Made by a program: the position numbers and the translations under genes
The notes under the pieces: generated by a model
Seen by the model: only the letters and a program-made list of their open reading frames with translations
Databases searched by the model: none
What the model was told of the DNA's origin: nothing
Shown: positions 11,340 through 24,480 of the stretch, piece after piece
Numbering within the stretch: position 1 is the first letter of the stretch
Layout: each line of letters starts with the position of its first letter
NCBI RefSeq assembly: GCF_000003605.2
Contig: NW_003115797.1
Span: 1-48,915 of the forward strand
Length of the DNA: 48,915 bases
Direction of reading: 5' to 3'
From: Saccoglossus kowalevskii
Lineage: Eukaryota; Hemichordata; Enteropneusta; Harrimaniidae

Positions 11340-13820
11340 TAGGGTACTCGTATATACAATACTCAGACTCTGTATTGGTGTTGAGAGAGGACTTGCATAC
11401 AAGATATATAGGCATTGTACTTAGGGTACTCGTATATACACTAATCAGACTCGGCATTGGTGTTGAGAGAGGACTTGTATACAAGATAAATAGGCCTTGT
11501 AGTTAGGGTACTCGTATATACAATACTCAGACTCTGCATTGGTGTTAAGAGAGGACTTGTATATAAGATATATATGCCTTGTAGTTAGGGTACTCGTATA
11601 TACAATACTCAGATTCTGCATTGGTGTTGAGAGAGGACTTGTATATAAGATATATATGCCTTGTAGTTAGGGTACTCGTATATACAATACTCAGATTCTG
11701 CATTGGTGTTGAGAGAGGACTTGTATATAAGATATATATGCCTTGTAGTTAGGGTACTCGTATATACAATACTCAGACTCTGCATTGGTGTTGAGGGAGG
11801 ACTTGTATATAAGATATATAGGCCTTGTAGTTAGGGTACTCGTATATACAATACTCAGATTCTGCATTGGAGCTGAGAGAGAACTTGTATATAAGATATA
11901 TAGGCTTTGTAGTTAGGGTACTCGTATATACAATACTCAGACTCTGCATTGGTGTTGAGAGAGGACTTGTATATATGATATATGGGCCTTGTAGTTAGGG
12001 TATTAGTGTATACAATATTTGACTCTGCATTGGTGTTGAGAGAGGACTTGTATACAAGATATAAAGGCCTTGTAGTTAGGGTACTCGTATATACAATACT
12101 CAGACTCTGCATTGGTGTAGAGAGAAGACTTGTATGCAAGATATATAGGCTTTGTAGTTAGGGTACTCTTATATATAATACTCAGATTCTGCACTGGTGT
12201 TGAGAGAGGACTTGTATACAAGATATATAGGCCTTGTAGTTAGGGTACTCGTATATACAATATTTGACTCTGCATTGGGGTTGAGAGAGAACTTGTATAC
12301 AAGATATATAGGAATTGTAGTTAGGGTACTCGTATATACAATACACAGATTCTGCATTGGTGTTGAGAAAGACTTGTATATAAGGTATATAGGTCTTGTA
12401 GTTAGCTTACTCGTATATACAATACTCAGACTCTGCTTTGGTGTTGAGAGAGGACTTGTATACAAGATATATAGGCATTGTAGTTAGGGTACTCGTATAT
12501 ACAATACTCAGATTCTGCATTGGTGTTGAGAGAGGACATGTATATAAGGCATATAGGCCTTGTAGTTAGGGTACTCGTATATACAATACTCAGACTCTGT
12601 ATTGGAGTTGAGAGAGAACTTGTATATATGATATATGGGCCTTGTAGTTAGGGTACTTGTATATACAATACTCAGATTCTGCATTGGTGTTGAGAGAGGA
12701 CTTGTATATAAGTTATATATGCCTTGTAGTTAGGGTACTCGTGTATACAATATTTGACTCTGCATTGGGGTTGAGAGAGAACTTGTATACAAGATACATA
12801 GGCCCTGTAGTTAGGGTACTCGTATATACAATACTCAGACTCTACATTGGTGTTGAGAGAGGACTTGTATACAAGATATATAGGTCTTGTAGATAGGGTA
12901 CTCGTATATACAATACTCAGACTCTGCATTGGTGTTAAGAGAGGACTTGTATACAAGATATATATGCCTTGTAGTTAGGGTACTCTTGTATACAATACTC
13001 AGATTCCGCATTGGTGTTGAGAGATGACTTGTATATAACATATATATTCCTTGTAGTTAGGGTACTCGTATATACAATACTCAGACTCTGCATTGGGGTT
13101 GAGAGAGAACTTGTATACAAGATACATAGGCCTTGTAGTTAGGGTACTCTTATATACAATACTCAGACTCTGCATTGGTGTTGAGAGGTGACTTGTATAT
13201 ATGATATATAGGCCTTGTAGTTAGGGTACTCGTATATACAATATTTGAGTCTGCATTGGTGTTGAGAGAGGAATTGTATATATGATATATAGGCATTGTA
13301 GTTAGGGTACTCGTATATACAATACTCAGACTCTGTATTGGTGTTGAGAGAGGACTTGCATACAAGATATATAGGCATTGTGCTTAGGGTACACGTATAT
13401 ACACTAATCAGACTCTGCATTGGTGTTGAGAGAGGACTTGTATACAAGATAAATAGGCCTTGTAGTTAGGGTACTCGTATATACAATACTCAGACTCTGC
13501 ATTGGTGTTAAGAGAGGACTTGTATATAAGATATATATGCCTTGTAGTTAGGGTACTCGTATATACAATACTCAGATTCTGCATTGGTGTTGAGAGAGGA
13601 CTTGTATATAAGATATATATGCCTTGTAGTTAGGGTACTCGTATATACAATACTCAGACTCTGCATTGGTGTTGAGAGAGGACTTGTATATATGATATAT
13701 GGGCCTTGTAGTTAGGGTATTAGTGTATACAATATTTGACTCTGCATTGGTGTTGAAAGAGGACTTGTATACAAGATATATAGGACTTGTAGTAAGGGTA
13801 CTCGTATATACAATACTCAG
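11340..13820 (+). repeat. Satellite subfamily A domain, copy 2
   Basis: The A marker tattagtgtatac returns at 12001 and 13718, with tactcttatata and actaatcag variants. Most of this domain is copied from, or shares a source with, domain A copy 1: about 11945-12366 matches 2850-3272 (offset 9094) and 12363-13435 matches 1800-2870 (offset 10563-10565). The two source blocks stand in the opposite order there, so their join near 12366 is a recombination junction. Confidence 0.75.
12363..13435 (+). repeat. Segmental copy of 1800-2870 (offset about 10565 bp)
   Basis: About 1.07 kb matches nearly base for base, sharing rare variants such as ctctacattgg, cttgtagatagg, aacatatatattcc, gtgcttaggg and ctctgctttgg. 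The offset rises from 10563 to 10565 because of small deletions near 1850-1880 (agctactcg, ggtgtgagag) that the copy at 12.4 kb lacks. Differences include ttccgcattgg near 13006 and gtacacg near 13390. Confidence 0.85.
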
Positions 13821-16800
13821 ATACTGCATTGGTGTTGACAGAGGACTTGTATATATGATATATAGACCTTGTAGTTAAGGTACTCGTATATACAATACTC
13901 AGACTCTGCATTGGTGTTGAGAGAGGACTTGTATACAAGATATATAGGCCTTGTAGTTAGGGTACTCGTATATACAATACTCAGATTCTGCATTGGTGTT
14001 GAGAGAGAACTTGTATACAAGATATATAGGAATTGTAGTTTGGGTACTCGTATATACAATACTCAGACTCTGCATTGGTGTTGAGAGATGACTTGTATAT
14101 AAGATATATAGGCCTTATAGTTAGGGTACTCGTATATACAATACTCAGACTCTGCATTGGTCTTGAGAGAGGACTTGTATATAAGATATATAGGCCTTGT
14201 AGTTAGGGTACTCGTATATACAATACTCAAATTCTGCATTGGTTTTGAGAGAGGACTTGTATATATGATATATAAGCCTTGTAGTTAGGGTACTCGTATA
14301 TACAATACTCAGACTCTGCATTGGTGTTGAGAGAGGACTTGTATATATGATATATAGGCCTTGTAGTTAGGGTACTCGTATATTCAATATTTGACTCTGC
14401 ATTGGTGTTGAGAGAGGACTTGTATATATGGTATATAGGCCTTGTAGTTAGGGTACTCGTATATACAATACTCAGACTCTGCATTGGTCTTGAGAGAGGA
14501 CTTGTATATCTGATATATAAGCCTTGTAGTTAGGGTACTCGTATATACAATACTCAAATTCTGCATTGGTGTTGAAAGAGGACTTGTATATAAGATATAT
14601 AGGCCTTGTAGTTAGGGTAATCGTATATACAATACTCAGATTCTGCACTGGTGTTGAGAGAGGACTTGTATATATGATATATAGACCTTGTGGTTAGGGT
14701 ACTCGTATATACAATAATCAGATTCTGCACTGGTGTTGAGAGATCACTTGTATACAAGATATATAGGCATTGTAGTTAGGGTACTCGTATATACAATACT
14801 CAGATTCTGCATTGGTGTTGAAAGAGGACTTGTATATAAGATATATAGACCTTGTAGTTAGGGTACGCGTATATACAATACTCAGACTCTGCATTGGTGT
14901 TGAGAGATGACTTGTATATAAGATATACAGGCCTTATAGTTAGGGTACTCGTATATACAATACTCAGACTCTGCATTGGTCTTGAGAGAGGACTTGTATA
15001 TAAGATATATAGGCCTTGTAGTTAGGGTACTCGTATATACAATACTCAAATTCTGCATTGGTGTTGAGAGAGGATTTGTATACATGATATATAGGCCTTG
15101 TAGTTAGGGTACTCGTATATACAATACTCACATTCTGCATTGGTGTTGAGAGAGGATTTGTATACATGATATATAGGCCTTGTAGTTAGGGTACTCGTAT
15201 ATACAATACTCAAATTCTGCATTGGTTTTGAGAGAGGAATTGTATATATGATATATAAGCCTTGTAGTTAGGGTACTCGTATATACAATACTCAGACTCT
15301 GCATTGGTGTTGAGAGAGGACTTGTATATATGATATATAGGCCTTGTAGTTAGGGTACTCGTATATTCAATATTTGACTCTGCATTGGTGTTGAGAGAGG
15401 ACTTGTATATATGGTATATAGGCCTTGTAGTTAGGGTACTCGTATATACAATACTCAAATTCTGCATTGATGTTGAGAGAGGACTTGTATACAAGATATA
15501 TAGTCCTTGTAGTTAGGGTACTCGTATATACAATACTCAGATTCTGCACTGGTGTTGAGAGAGGACTTGTATATCTGATATATAAGCCTTGTAGTTAGGG
15601 TACTCGTATATACAATATTTGACCCTGCATTGGTGTTGAAAGAGGACTTCTATATAAGATATATATGCCTTGCAGTTAGGGTAATCGTATATACAATACT
15701 CAGATTCTGCACTGGTGTTGAGAGAGGACTTGTATATATGATATATAGACCTTGTGGTTAGGGTACTCGTATATACAATAATCAGACTCTGCATTGGTGT
15801 TGAGAGATGACTTGTATACAAGATATATAGGCATTGTAGTTAGGGTACTCGTATATACAATACTCAGATTCTGCATTGGTGTTGAGAGAGGACTTGTATA
15901 TATGATATATAGACCTTGTAGTTAGGGTACGCGTATATACAATACTCAGACTCTGCATTGGTGTTGAGAGATGACTTGTATATAAGATATACAGGCCTTA
16001 TAGTTAGGGTACTCGTATATACAATACTCAGACTCTGCATTGGTCTTGAGAGAGGACTTGTATATAAGATATATAGGCCTTGTAGTTAGGGTACTCGTAT
16101 ATACAATACTCAAATTCTGCATTGGTGTTGAGAGAGGATTTGTATACATGATATATAGGCCTTGTAGTTAGGGTACTCGTATATACAATACTCAGACTCT
16201 GCCTTATGTTGAGAGAAGACTTGTATACAAGATATATAGTCCTTGTAGTTAGGGTACTCGTATATACAATACTCAGATTCTGCACTGGTGTTGAGAGAGG
16301 ACTTGTATATCTGATATATAAGACTTGTAGTTAGGGTACTCGTATATACAATATTTGACCCTGCATTGGTGTTGAAAGAGGACTTCTATATAAGATATAT
16401 AGGCCTTGTAGTTAGGGTAATCATATATACAATACTCAGAATCTGCACTGGTGTTGAGAGAGGACTTGTATATATGATATATAGACCTTGTAGTTAGGGT
16501 ACTCGTATATACAATAATCAGACTCTGCATTGGTGTTGAGAGATGACTTGTACATAATATATATAGGCCTTATAGTTAGGGTACTCGTATATACAATACT
16601 CAAATTCTGCATTGGTTTTGAGAGAGGACTTGTATATATGATATATAGGCCTTGTAGTTAGGGTACTCGTATATACAATAATCAGACTCTGCATTGGTGT
16701 TGAGAGAGGACTTGTATATAAGATATATAGGCCTTGTAGTTAGGGTACTCCTATATACAATACTCAGATTCTGCATTGGTGTTGAGAGAGGACTTGTATA

Positions 16801-16900
16801 TAAGATATATAGGCCTTGTAGTTAGCGTACTCGTATATACAATACTCAAACTCTGCATTCGTGTTGAGAGGGGACTTGTATATATGATGTATAGGCCTTG
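13820..16900 (+). repeat. Satellite subfamily C domain, copy 1
   Basis: C-type monomers carry caatactcaaattctgc, gcattggttttgagag, gtatatctgatatataag, ttgaccctgcattgg, acttctatataag, gggtaatcgtatatac and the 81-bp variant gccttatgttgag. The marker tatctgatatata appears near 14509, 15573 and 16309. Two offset classes occur inside the domain: 983 bp (14227-14450 against 15210-15435) and 1063-1064 bp (14571 on against 15635 on), so successive 12- and 13-mer units are arranged in tandem. The first about 250 bp are mixed in character. Confidence 0.75.
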
Positions 16901-17999
16901 TAGTTAGGGTACTCGTATATACAATACTCAGACTCTGCATTGGTGTTGAGAGAGGACTTGTATACAATATATATATGCCTTGTAGTTAGGGTACTCGTAT
17001 ATACAATACTCAGACTCTGCATTGGTGTTGAGAGAGGACTTGTATATAACATATATATGCCTTGTAGTTAGGGAACTCGTATATACAATACTCAGACTCT
17101 GCATTGGTGTTGAGAGAGGACTTGTATATAAGGTATATAGGCCTTGTAGTTAGCGTACTCGTATATACAATACTCAGACTCTGCATTGGTGTTGAGAGAG
17201 GACTTGTATACAAGATATATAGGCATTGTAGTTAGGGTACTCGTATATACAATACTCAGACTCTGCATTGGTGTTGAGAGAGGACTTGTATATAAGATAT
17301 ATATGCCTTTTAGTTAGGGTACTCGTATATACAATACTCAGATTCTGCTTTGGTGTTGAGAGAGGAATTGTATATATGATATATAGACCTTGTAGTTAGG
17401 GTACTCGTATATACAATACTCAGACTCTGCATTGGTGTTGAGAGAGGACTTGTATATAACATATATATGCCTTGTAGTTAGGGAACTCGCATATACAATA
17501 CTCAGACTCTGCATTGGTGTGAGAGAGGACTTGTACATAAGATATATAGACCTTGTAGTTAGGGTACTCGTATATACAATAATCAGACTCTGCATTGGTG
17601 TTGAGAGATGACTTGTACATAAGATATATATGCCTTGTAGTTAGAGTACTCGTATATACAATACTCAGACTCTGCATTGGTGTTGAGAGAGGACTTGTAT
17701 ATAAGATATATATGCCTTGTAGTTAGGGTACTCGTATATACAATACTCAGACTCTGCATTGGTGTTGAGAGAGGACTTGTATATATGATATATAGACCTT
17801 GTAGTTAGGGTACTCGTATATACAATACTCAGACTCTGCATTGGTGTTGAAAGAGGACTTGTATACAAGATATATAGGCTTTGTAGTTAGTGTACTCGTA
17901 TATACAACACTCAGATTCTGCACTGGTGTTGAGAGAGGACTTGTATACAAAATATATAGGCCTTGTAGTTTGGGTACTCGTATATACAATACTCAGACT

Positions 18000-18455
18000 A
18001 TGCATTGGTGTTGAGAGAGGACTTGTATACAATATATATAGGCATTGTAGTTAGGGTACTCGTATATACAGTACTCAGATTCTGCATTGGTGTTGAGAGA
18101 TGACTTGTATATAAGATATATAGGCCGTATAGTTAGGGTACTCGTATATACAATACTCAGACTCTGCATTGGTGTTGAGAGAGGCCTTGTATATAAGATA
18201 TATAGGCCTTGTAGTTAGGGTACTCGTATATACAATACTCAGACTCTGCATTGGTGTTGAGAGAGGACTTGTATACAATATATATAGGCATTGTAGTTAG
18301 GGTACTCGTATATACAGTACTCAGATTCTGCATTGGTGTTGAGAGATGACTTGTATATAAGATATATAGGCCGTATAGTTAGGGTACTCGTATATACAAT
18401 ACTCAGACTCTGCATTGGTGTTGAGAGAGGCCTTGTATATAAGATATATAGGCAT
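18000..18455 (+). repeat. Tandem trimer duplication, 246-bp unit
   Basis: About 18000-18245 is followed at once by a near-identical copy, sharing tacaatatatatagg, tatacagtactcag and ggccgtatag at exactly 246 bp spacing. The copies differ at the start (actatgcattgg against actctgcattgg) and end (ggccttg against ggcattg). The near identity over a three-monomer span suggests a recent event. Confidence 0.85.
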
Positions 18456-18579
18456 TGTAGTTAGGGTACTCGTATATACAATACTCAGATTTTGCATTGG
18501 TGTTGAGAGAGGACTTGTATATAAGGAATATAGGCCTTGTAGTTAGGGTACTCGTATATACAATACTCAGACTCTGCAT

Positions 18580-19560
18580 TGGTGTTGAGTGAGAACTTGT
18601 ATATAAGATATATAGGCCTTGTAGTTAGGGTACTCGTGTCTACAATATTTGACTCTGCATTGGTGTTAAGAGAGGACTTGTATATAAGATATATATGCCT
18701 TGTAGTTAGGGTACTCGTGTATACAATACTCAGATACTGCATTGGTGTTGAGAGAGGACTTGTATATAAGATATATATGCCTTGTAGTTAGGGAACTCGT
18801 ATATACAATACTCAGACTCTGCATTGGTGTTGAGAGAGGACTTGTATATAAGGTATATAGGCCTTGTAGTTAGCGTACTCGTATATACAATACTCAGACT
18901 CTGCATTGGTGTGAAAGAGGACTTGTATACAAGATATATAGGCTTTGTAGTTAGGGTACTCGTATATACAACACTCAGATTCTGCACTGGTGTTGAGAGA
19001 GGACTTGTATACAAAATATATAGGCCTTGTAGTTTGGGTACTCGTATATACAATGCTCAGACTATGCATTGGGGTTGAGAGAGGACTTGTATACAATATA
19101 TATAGGCATTGTAGTTAGGGTACTCGTATATACAGTACTCAGATTCTGCATTGGTGTTGAGAGATGACTTGTATATAAGATATATAGGCCGTATTGTTAG
19201 GGTACTCGTATATACAATACTCAGACTCTGCATTGGTGTTGAGTGAGAACTTGTATATAAGATATATAGGCCTTGTAGTTAGGGTACTCGTGTATACAAT
19301 ATTTGACTCTGCATTGGTGTTAAGAGAGGACTTGTATATAAGATATATATGCCTTGTAGTTAGGGTACTCGTGTATACAATACTCAGATACTGCATTGGT
19401 GTTGAGAGAGGACTTGTATATAAGATATATATGCCTTGTAGTTAGGGAACTCGTATATACAATACTCAGACTCTGCATTGGTGTTGAGAGAGGACTTGTA
19501 TATAAGGTATATAGGCCTTGTAGTTAGCGTACTCGTATATACAATACTCAGACTCTGCAT
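18580..19560 (+). repeat. 8-mer duplication, 654-bp offset
   Basis: About 18580-18905 returns at about 19234-19560, sharing tgttgagtgagaac, the rare cagatactgcattgg (18731 and 19385), tagggaactcg and gttagcgtactcg. The left copy differs by tcgtgtctacaat near 18636. Confidence 0.8.
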
Positions 19561-20399
19561 TGGTGTTGAGAGAGGACTTGTATACAAGATATATAGGCAT
19601 TGTAGTTAGGGTACTCGTATATACAATACTCAGATTCTGCATTGGTGTTGAGAGAGGACTTGTATACAAGATACATAGGCCTTGTAGTTAGGGTACTCGT
19701 ATATACAATACTCAGACTCTGCATTGGTGTTGAGAGAGGACTTGTATACAAGATATATAGGCATTGTAGTTAGGGTACTCGTATATACAATACTCAGACT
19801 CTGCATTGGTGTTGAGAGAGGACTTGTATATAAGATATATATGCCTTGTAGTTAGGGTACTCGTATATACAATACTCAGATTCTGCATTGGTGTTGAGAG
19901 AGGACTTGTATATATGATATATAGACCTTGTAGTTAGGGTACTCGTATATACAATACTCAGACTCTGCATTGGTGTTGAGAGATGACTTGTATATAAGAT
20001 ATATAGGCCTTATAGTTAGGGTACTCGTGTATATACAATACTCAGACTCAGCATTGGTGTTGAGAGAGGCCTTGTATATAATATATATAAGCCTTGTTGT
20101 TAGGGTACTCGTATATACAATACTCAGACTCTGCATTGGTGTTGAGAGAGGACTTGTATATAAGGTATATAGGCCTTTTAGTTAGGGTACTCGTATATAC
20201 AATACTCAGACTCTGCATTGGTGTTGAGAGAGGACTTGTATACAAGATATATAGGCATTGTAGTTAGGGTACTCGTATATACAATACTCAGATTCTGCAT
20301 TGGTGTTGAGAGAGGACTTGTATATATGATATAGACCTTGTAGTTAGGGTACTCGTATATACAATAATCAGACTCTGCATTGGTGTTGAGAGATGACTT

Positions 20400-21470
20400 G
20401 TACATAAGATATATATGCCTTGTAGTTAGGGTACTCGTATATACAATACTCAGACTCTGCATTGGTGTTGAGAGAGGACTTGTATATAAGATATATATGC
20501 CTTGTAGTTAGGGTACTCGTATATACAATACTCAGACTCTGCATTGGTGTTGAGAGAGGACTTGTATATATGATATATAGACCTTGTAGTTAGGGTACTC
20601 GTATATACAATACTCAGACTCTGCATTGGTGTTGAAAGAGGACTTGTATACAAGATATATAGGCTTTGTAGTTAGGGTACTCGTATATACAACACTCAGA
20701 TTCTGCACTGGTGTTGAGAGAGGACTTGTATACAATATATATAGGCATTGTAGTTAGGGTACTCGTATATACAATACTCAGATTCTGCATTGGTGTTGAG
20801 AGATGACTTGTATATAAGATATATAGGCCTTATAGTTAGGGTACTCGTATATACAATACTCAGACTCTGCATTGGTGTTGAGAGAGGCCTTGTATATAAG
20901 ATATATAGGCCTTGTAGTTAGGGTACTCGTATATACAATACTCAGACTCTGCATTGGTGTTGAGAGAGGACTTGTATACAAGATATATAGGCATTGTAGT
21001 TAGGGTACTCGTATATACAATACTCAGATTTTGCATTGGTGTTGAGAGAGGACTTGTATATAAGGAATATAGGCCTTGTAGTTAGGGTACTCGTATATAC
21101 AATACTCAGATTCTGCATTGGTGTTGAGAGATGACTTGTACATAAGATATATATGCCTTGTAGTTAGGGTACTCGTATATACAATACTCAGACTCTGCAT
21201 TGGTGTTGAGAGAGGACTTGTATATAAGATATATATGCCTTGTAGTTAGGGTACTCGTATATACAATACTCAGACTCTGCATTGGTGTTGAGAGAGGACT
21301 TGTATATATGATATATAGACCTTGTAGTTAGGGTACTCGTATATACAATACTCAGACTCTGCATTGGTGTTGAAAGAGGACTTGTATACAAGATATATAG
21401 GCTTTGTAGTTAGGGTACTCGTATATACAACACTCAGATTCTGCACTGGTGTTGAGAGAGGACTTGTATA
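20400..21470 (+). repeat. 9-mer duplication (738 bp) with a one-monomer deletion
   Basis: About 20400-20730 repeats at +738 bp (exactly nine monomers). In the right copy the B cassette is complete, but in the left copy gcactggtgttgag runs straight into tacaatatatatagg. One monomer has been lost by fusion of the second and third cassette members somewhere within about 20711-20735, a clean record of in-register deletion. Confidence 0.82.
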
Positions 21471-21982
21471 CAAAATATATAGGCCTTGTAGTTTGGGTAC
21501 TCGTATATACAATACTCAGACTATGCATTGGTGTTGAGAGAGGACTTATATACAATATATATAGGCATTGTAGTTAGGGTACTCGTATATACAATACTCA
21601 GATTCTGCATTGGTGTTGAGAGAGAACTTGTATATATGATATATAGACCTTGTAGTTAGGGTACTCGTATATACAATACTCAGACTCTGCATTGGTGTTG
21701 AGAGATGACTTGTATATAAGATATATAGGCCTTATAGTTAGGGTACTCGTATATACAATACTCAGATTTTGCATTGGTGTTGAGAGAGGACTTGTATATA
21801 AGGAATATAGGCCTTGTAGTTAGCGAACTCGTATATACAATACTCAGACTCTGTATTGGTGTTGAGAGAAGACTTGTATACAAGATATATAGGCTTTGTA
21901 GTTAGGGTACTCGTATATACAATACTCAGACTCTGCATTGGTCTTGAGAGAGGACTTGTATATAAGATATATAGGCCTTGTA

Positions 21983-23434
21983 GTTAGGGTACTCGTATAT
22001 ACAATACTCAAATTCTGCATTGGTTTTGAGAGAGGACTTGTATATATGATATATAAGCCTTGTAGTTAGGGTACTCGTATATACAATACTCAGACTCTGC
22101 ATTGGTGTTGAGAGAGGACTTGTATATATGATATATAGACCTTGTAGTTAGGGTACTCGTATATTCAATATTTGACTCTGCATTGGTGTTGAGAGAGGAC
22201 TTGTATATATGGTATATAGGCCTTGTAGTTAGGGTACTCGTATATACAATACTCAAATTCTGCATTGATGTTGAGAGAGGACTTGTATACAAGATATATA
22301 GTCCTTGTAGTTAGGGTACTCGTATATACAATACTCAGATTCTGCACTGATGTTGAGAGAGGACTTGTATATCTGATATATAAGCCTTGTAGTTAGGGTA
22401 CTCGTATATACAATATTTGACCCTGCATTGGTGTAGAAAGAGGACTTCTATATAAGATATATATGCCTTGTAGTTAGGGTAATCGTATATACAATACTCA
22501 GATTCTGCACTGGTGTTTAGAGAGGACTTGTATATATGATATATAGACCTTGTGGTTAGGGTACTCGTATATACAATAATCAGACTCTGCATTGGTGTTG
22601 AGAGATGACTTGTATACAAGATATATAGGCATTGTAGTTAGGGTACTCGTATATACAATACTCAGATTCTGCATTGGTGTTGAGAGAGGACTTGTATATA
22701 TGATATATAGACCTTGTAGTTAGGGTACGCGTATATACCATACTCAGACTCTGCATTGGTGTTGAGAGATGACTTGTATATAAGATATACAGGCCTTATA
22801 GTTAGGGTACTCGTATATACAATACTCAGACTCTGCATTGGTCTTGAGAGAGGACTTGTATATAAGATATATAGGCCTTGTAGTTAGGGTACTCGTATAT
22901 ACAATACTCAAATTCTGCATTGGTGTTGAGAGAGGATTTGTATACATGATATATAGGCCTTGTAGTTAGGGTACTCGTATATACAATACTCAGACTCTGC
23001 CTTATGTTGAGAGAAGACTTGTATACAAGATATATAGTCCTTGTAGTTAGGGTACTCGTATATACAATACTCAGATTCTGCACTGGTGTTGAGAGAGGAC
23101 TTGTATATCTGATATATAAGCCTTGTAGTTAGGGTACTCGTATATACAATATTTGACCCTGCATTGGTGTTGAAAGAGGACTTCTATATAAGATATATAG
23201 GCCTTGTAGTTCGGGTAATCGTATATACAATACTCAGATTCTGCACTGGTGTTGAGAGAGGACTTGTATATATGATATATAGACCTTGTAGTTAGGGTAC
23301 TCGTATATACAATAATCAGACTCTGCATTGGTGTTGAGAGATGACTTGTACATAATATATATAGGCCTTATAGTTAGGGTACTCGTATATACAATACTCA
23401 AATTCTGCATTGGTTTTGAGAGAGGACTTGTATA
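21983..23434 (+). repeat. Segmental copy of 15185-16635 (offset 6798 bp)
   Basis: About 1.45 kb of C-type sequence is shared with constant offset: ggttttgagag, tattcaatatttgac, ttgatgttgag, atagtccttg, tatctgatatata, ttgaccctgc, gggtaatcg, gggtacgcg and gccttatgttgag occur in the same order. The copies part where the left reads tatatatgatatatagg and the right tatatctgatatataag. Confidence 0.88.
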
Positions 23435-24480
23435 TCTGATATATAAGCCTTGTAGTTAGGGTACTCGTATATACAATATTTGACCCTGCATTGGTGTTGA
23501 AAGAGGACTTCTATATAAGATATATAAGCCTTGTAGTTAGGGTAATCGTATATACAATACTCAGATTCTGCACTGGTGTTGAGAGAGGACTTGTATATAT
23601 GATATATAGACCTTGTGGTTAGGGTACTCGTATATACAATAATCAGACTCTGCATTGGTGTTGAGAGATGACTTGTATACAAGATATATAGGCATTGTAG
23701 TTAGGGTACTCGTATATACAATACTCAGATTCTGCATTGGTGTTGAGAGAGGACTTGTATATATGATATATAGACCTTGTAGTTAGGGTACGCGTATATA
23801 CAATACTCAGACTCTGCATTGGTGTTGAGAGATGACTTTTATATAAGATATACAGGCCTTATAGTTAGGGTACTCGTATATACAATACTCAGACTCTGTA
23901 TTGGTCTTGAGAGAGGACTTGTATATGAGATATATAATCCTTGTAGTTAGGGTACTCGTATATACAATACTCAAATTCTGCATTGGTGTTGAGAGAGGAT
24001 TTGTATACATGATATATAGGCCTTGTAGTTAGGGTACTCGTATATACAATACTCAGACTCTGTCTTATGTTGAGAGAAGACTTGTATACAAGATATATAG
24101 TCCTTGTAGTTAGGGTACTCGTATATACAATACTCAGATTCTGCACTGGTGTTGAGAGAGGACTTGTATATCTGATATATAAGCCTTGTAGTTAGGGTAC
24201 TCGTATATACAATACTCAGACTCTGTCTTATGTTGAGAGAGGACTTCTATATAAGATATATAGGCCTTGTAATTAGGGTAATCGTATATACAATACTCAG
24301 ATTCTGCACTGGTGTTGAGAGAGGACTTGTATATATGATATATAGACCTTGTAGTTAGGGTACTCGTATATACAATAATCAGACTCTGCATTGGTGTTGA
24401 GAGATGACTTGTACATAATATATATAGGCCTTATAGTTAGGGTACTCGTATATACAATACTCAAATTCTGCATTGGTTTT
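22355..24480 (+). repeat. Tandem 13-mer HOR pair, 1063-bp unit (C type)
   Basis: Sequence from about 22355 repeats at +1063 bp to about 24490. The unit is 13 monomers with a net loss of three bases, from 81-bp units containing caatatttgaccc and gccttatgttgag. At 24217-24235 the second copy has actctgtcttatgttg where the first has atttgaccctgcattgg. Both variants are one base short, so frame and period are kept although the sequence was swapped. Confidence 0.85.

Larger units (their letters stand above)
4560..11340 (+). repeat. Satellite subfamily B domain, copy 1
   Basis: B-type monomers are recognised by gagagatgacttgtatata followed by ggccttatagttag, by gagagaggccttg, by ggccttttagttag, and by the 80-bp unit containing tatgatatagacc. 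The domain holds a tandem 12/13-mer (5060-7135), a segmental pair at 6990-8110 and 10020-11139, and blocks that return at 32.8, 39.3 and 43.9 kb. A two-base insertion in the purine tract (gagagagagg) near 6057, 7125 and 10152 links three of the copies by descent. Confidence 0.75.
16900..21900 (+). repeat. Satellite subfamily B domain, copy 2
   Basis: B markers return (gagatgacttg, ggccttatag, actatgcattgg, ggctttgtag). The rare variants tatacagtactcag (near 18065, 18310 and 19127) and ggccgtat (near 18123, 18369 and 19189) mark a local amplification. Within the domain are a 246-bp trimer duplication, a 654-bp 8-mer duplication and a 738-bp 9-mer duplication, described separately. Confidence 0.72.
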
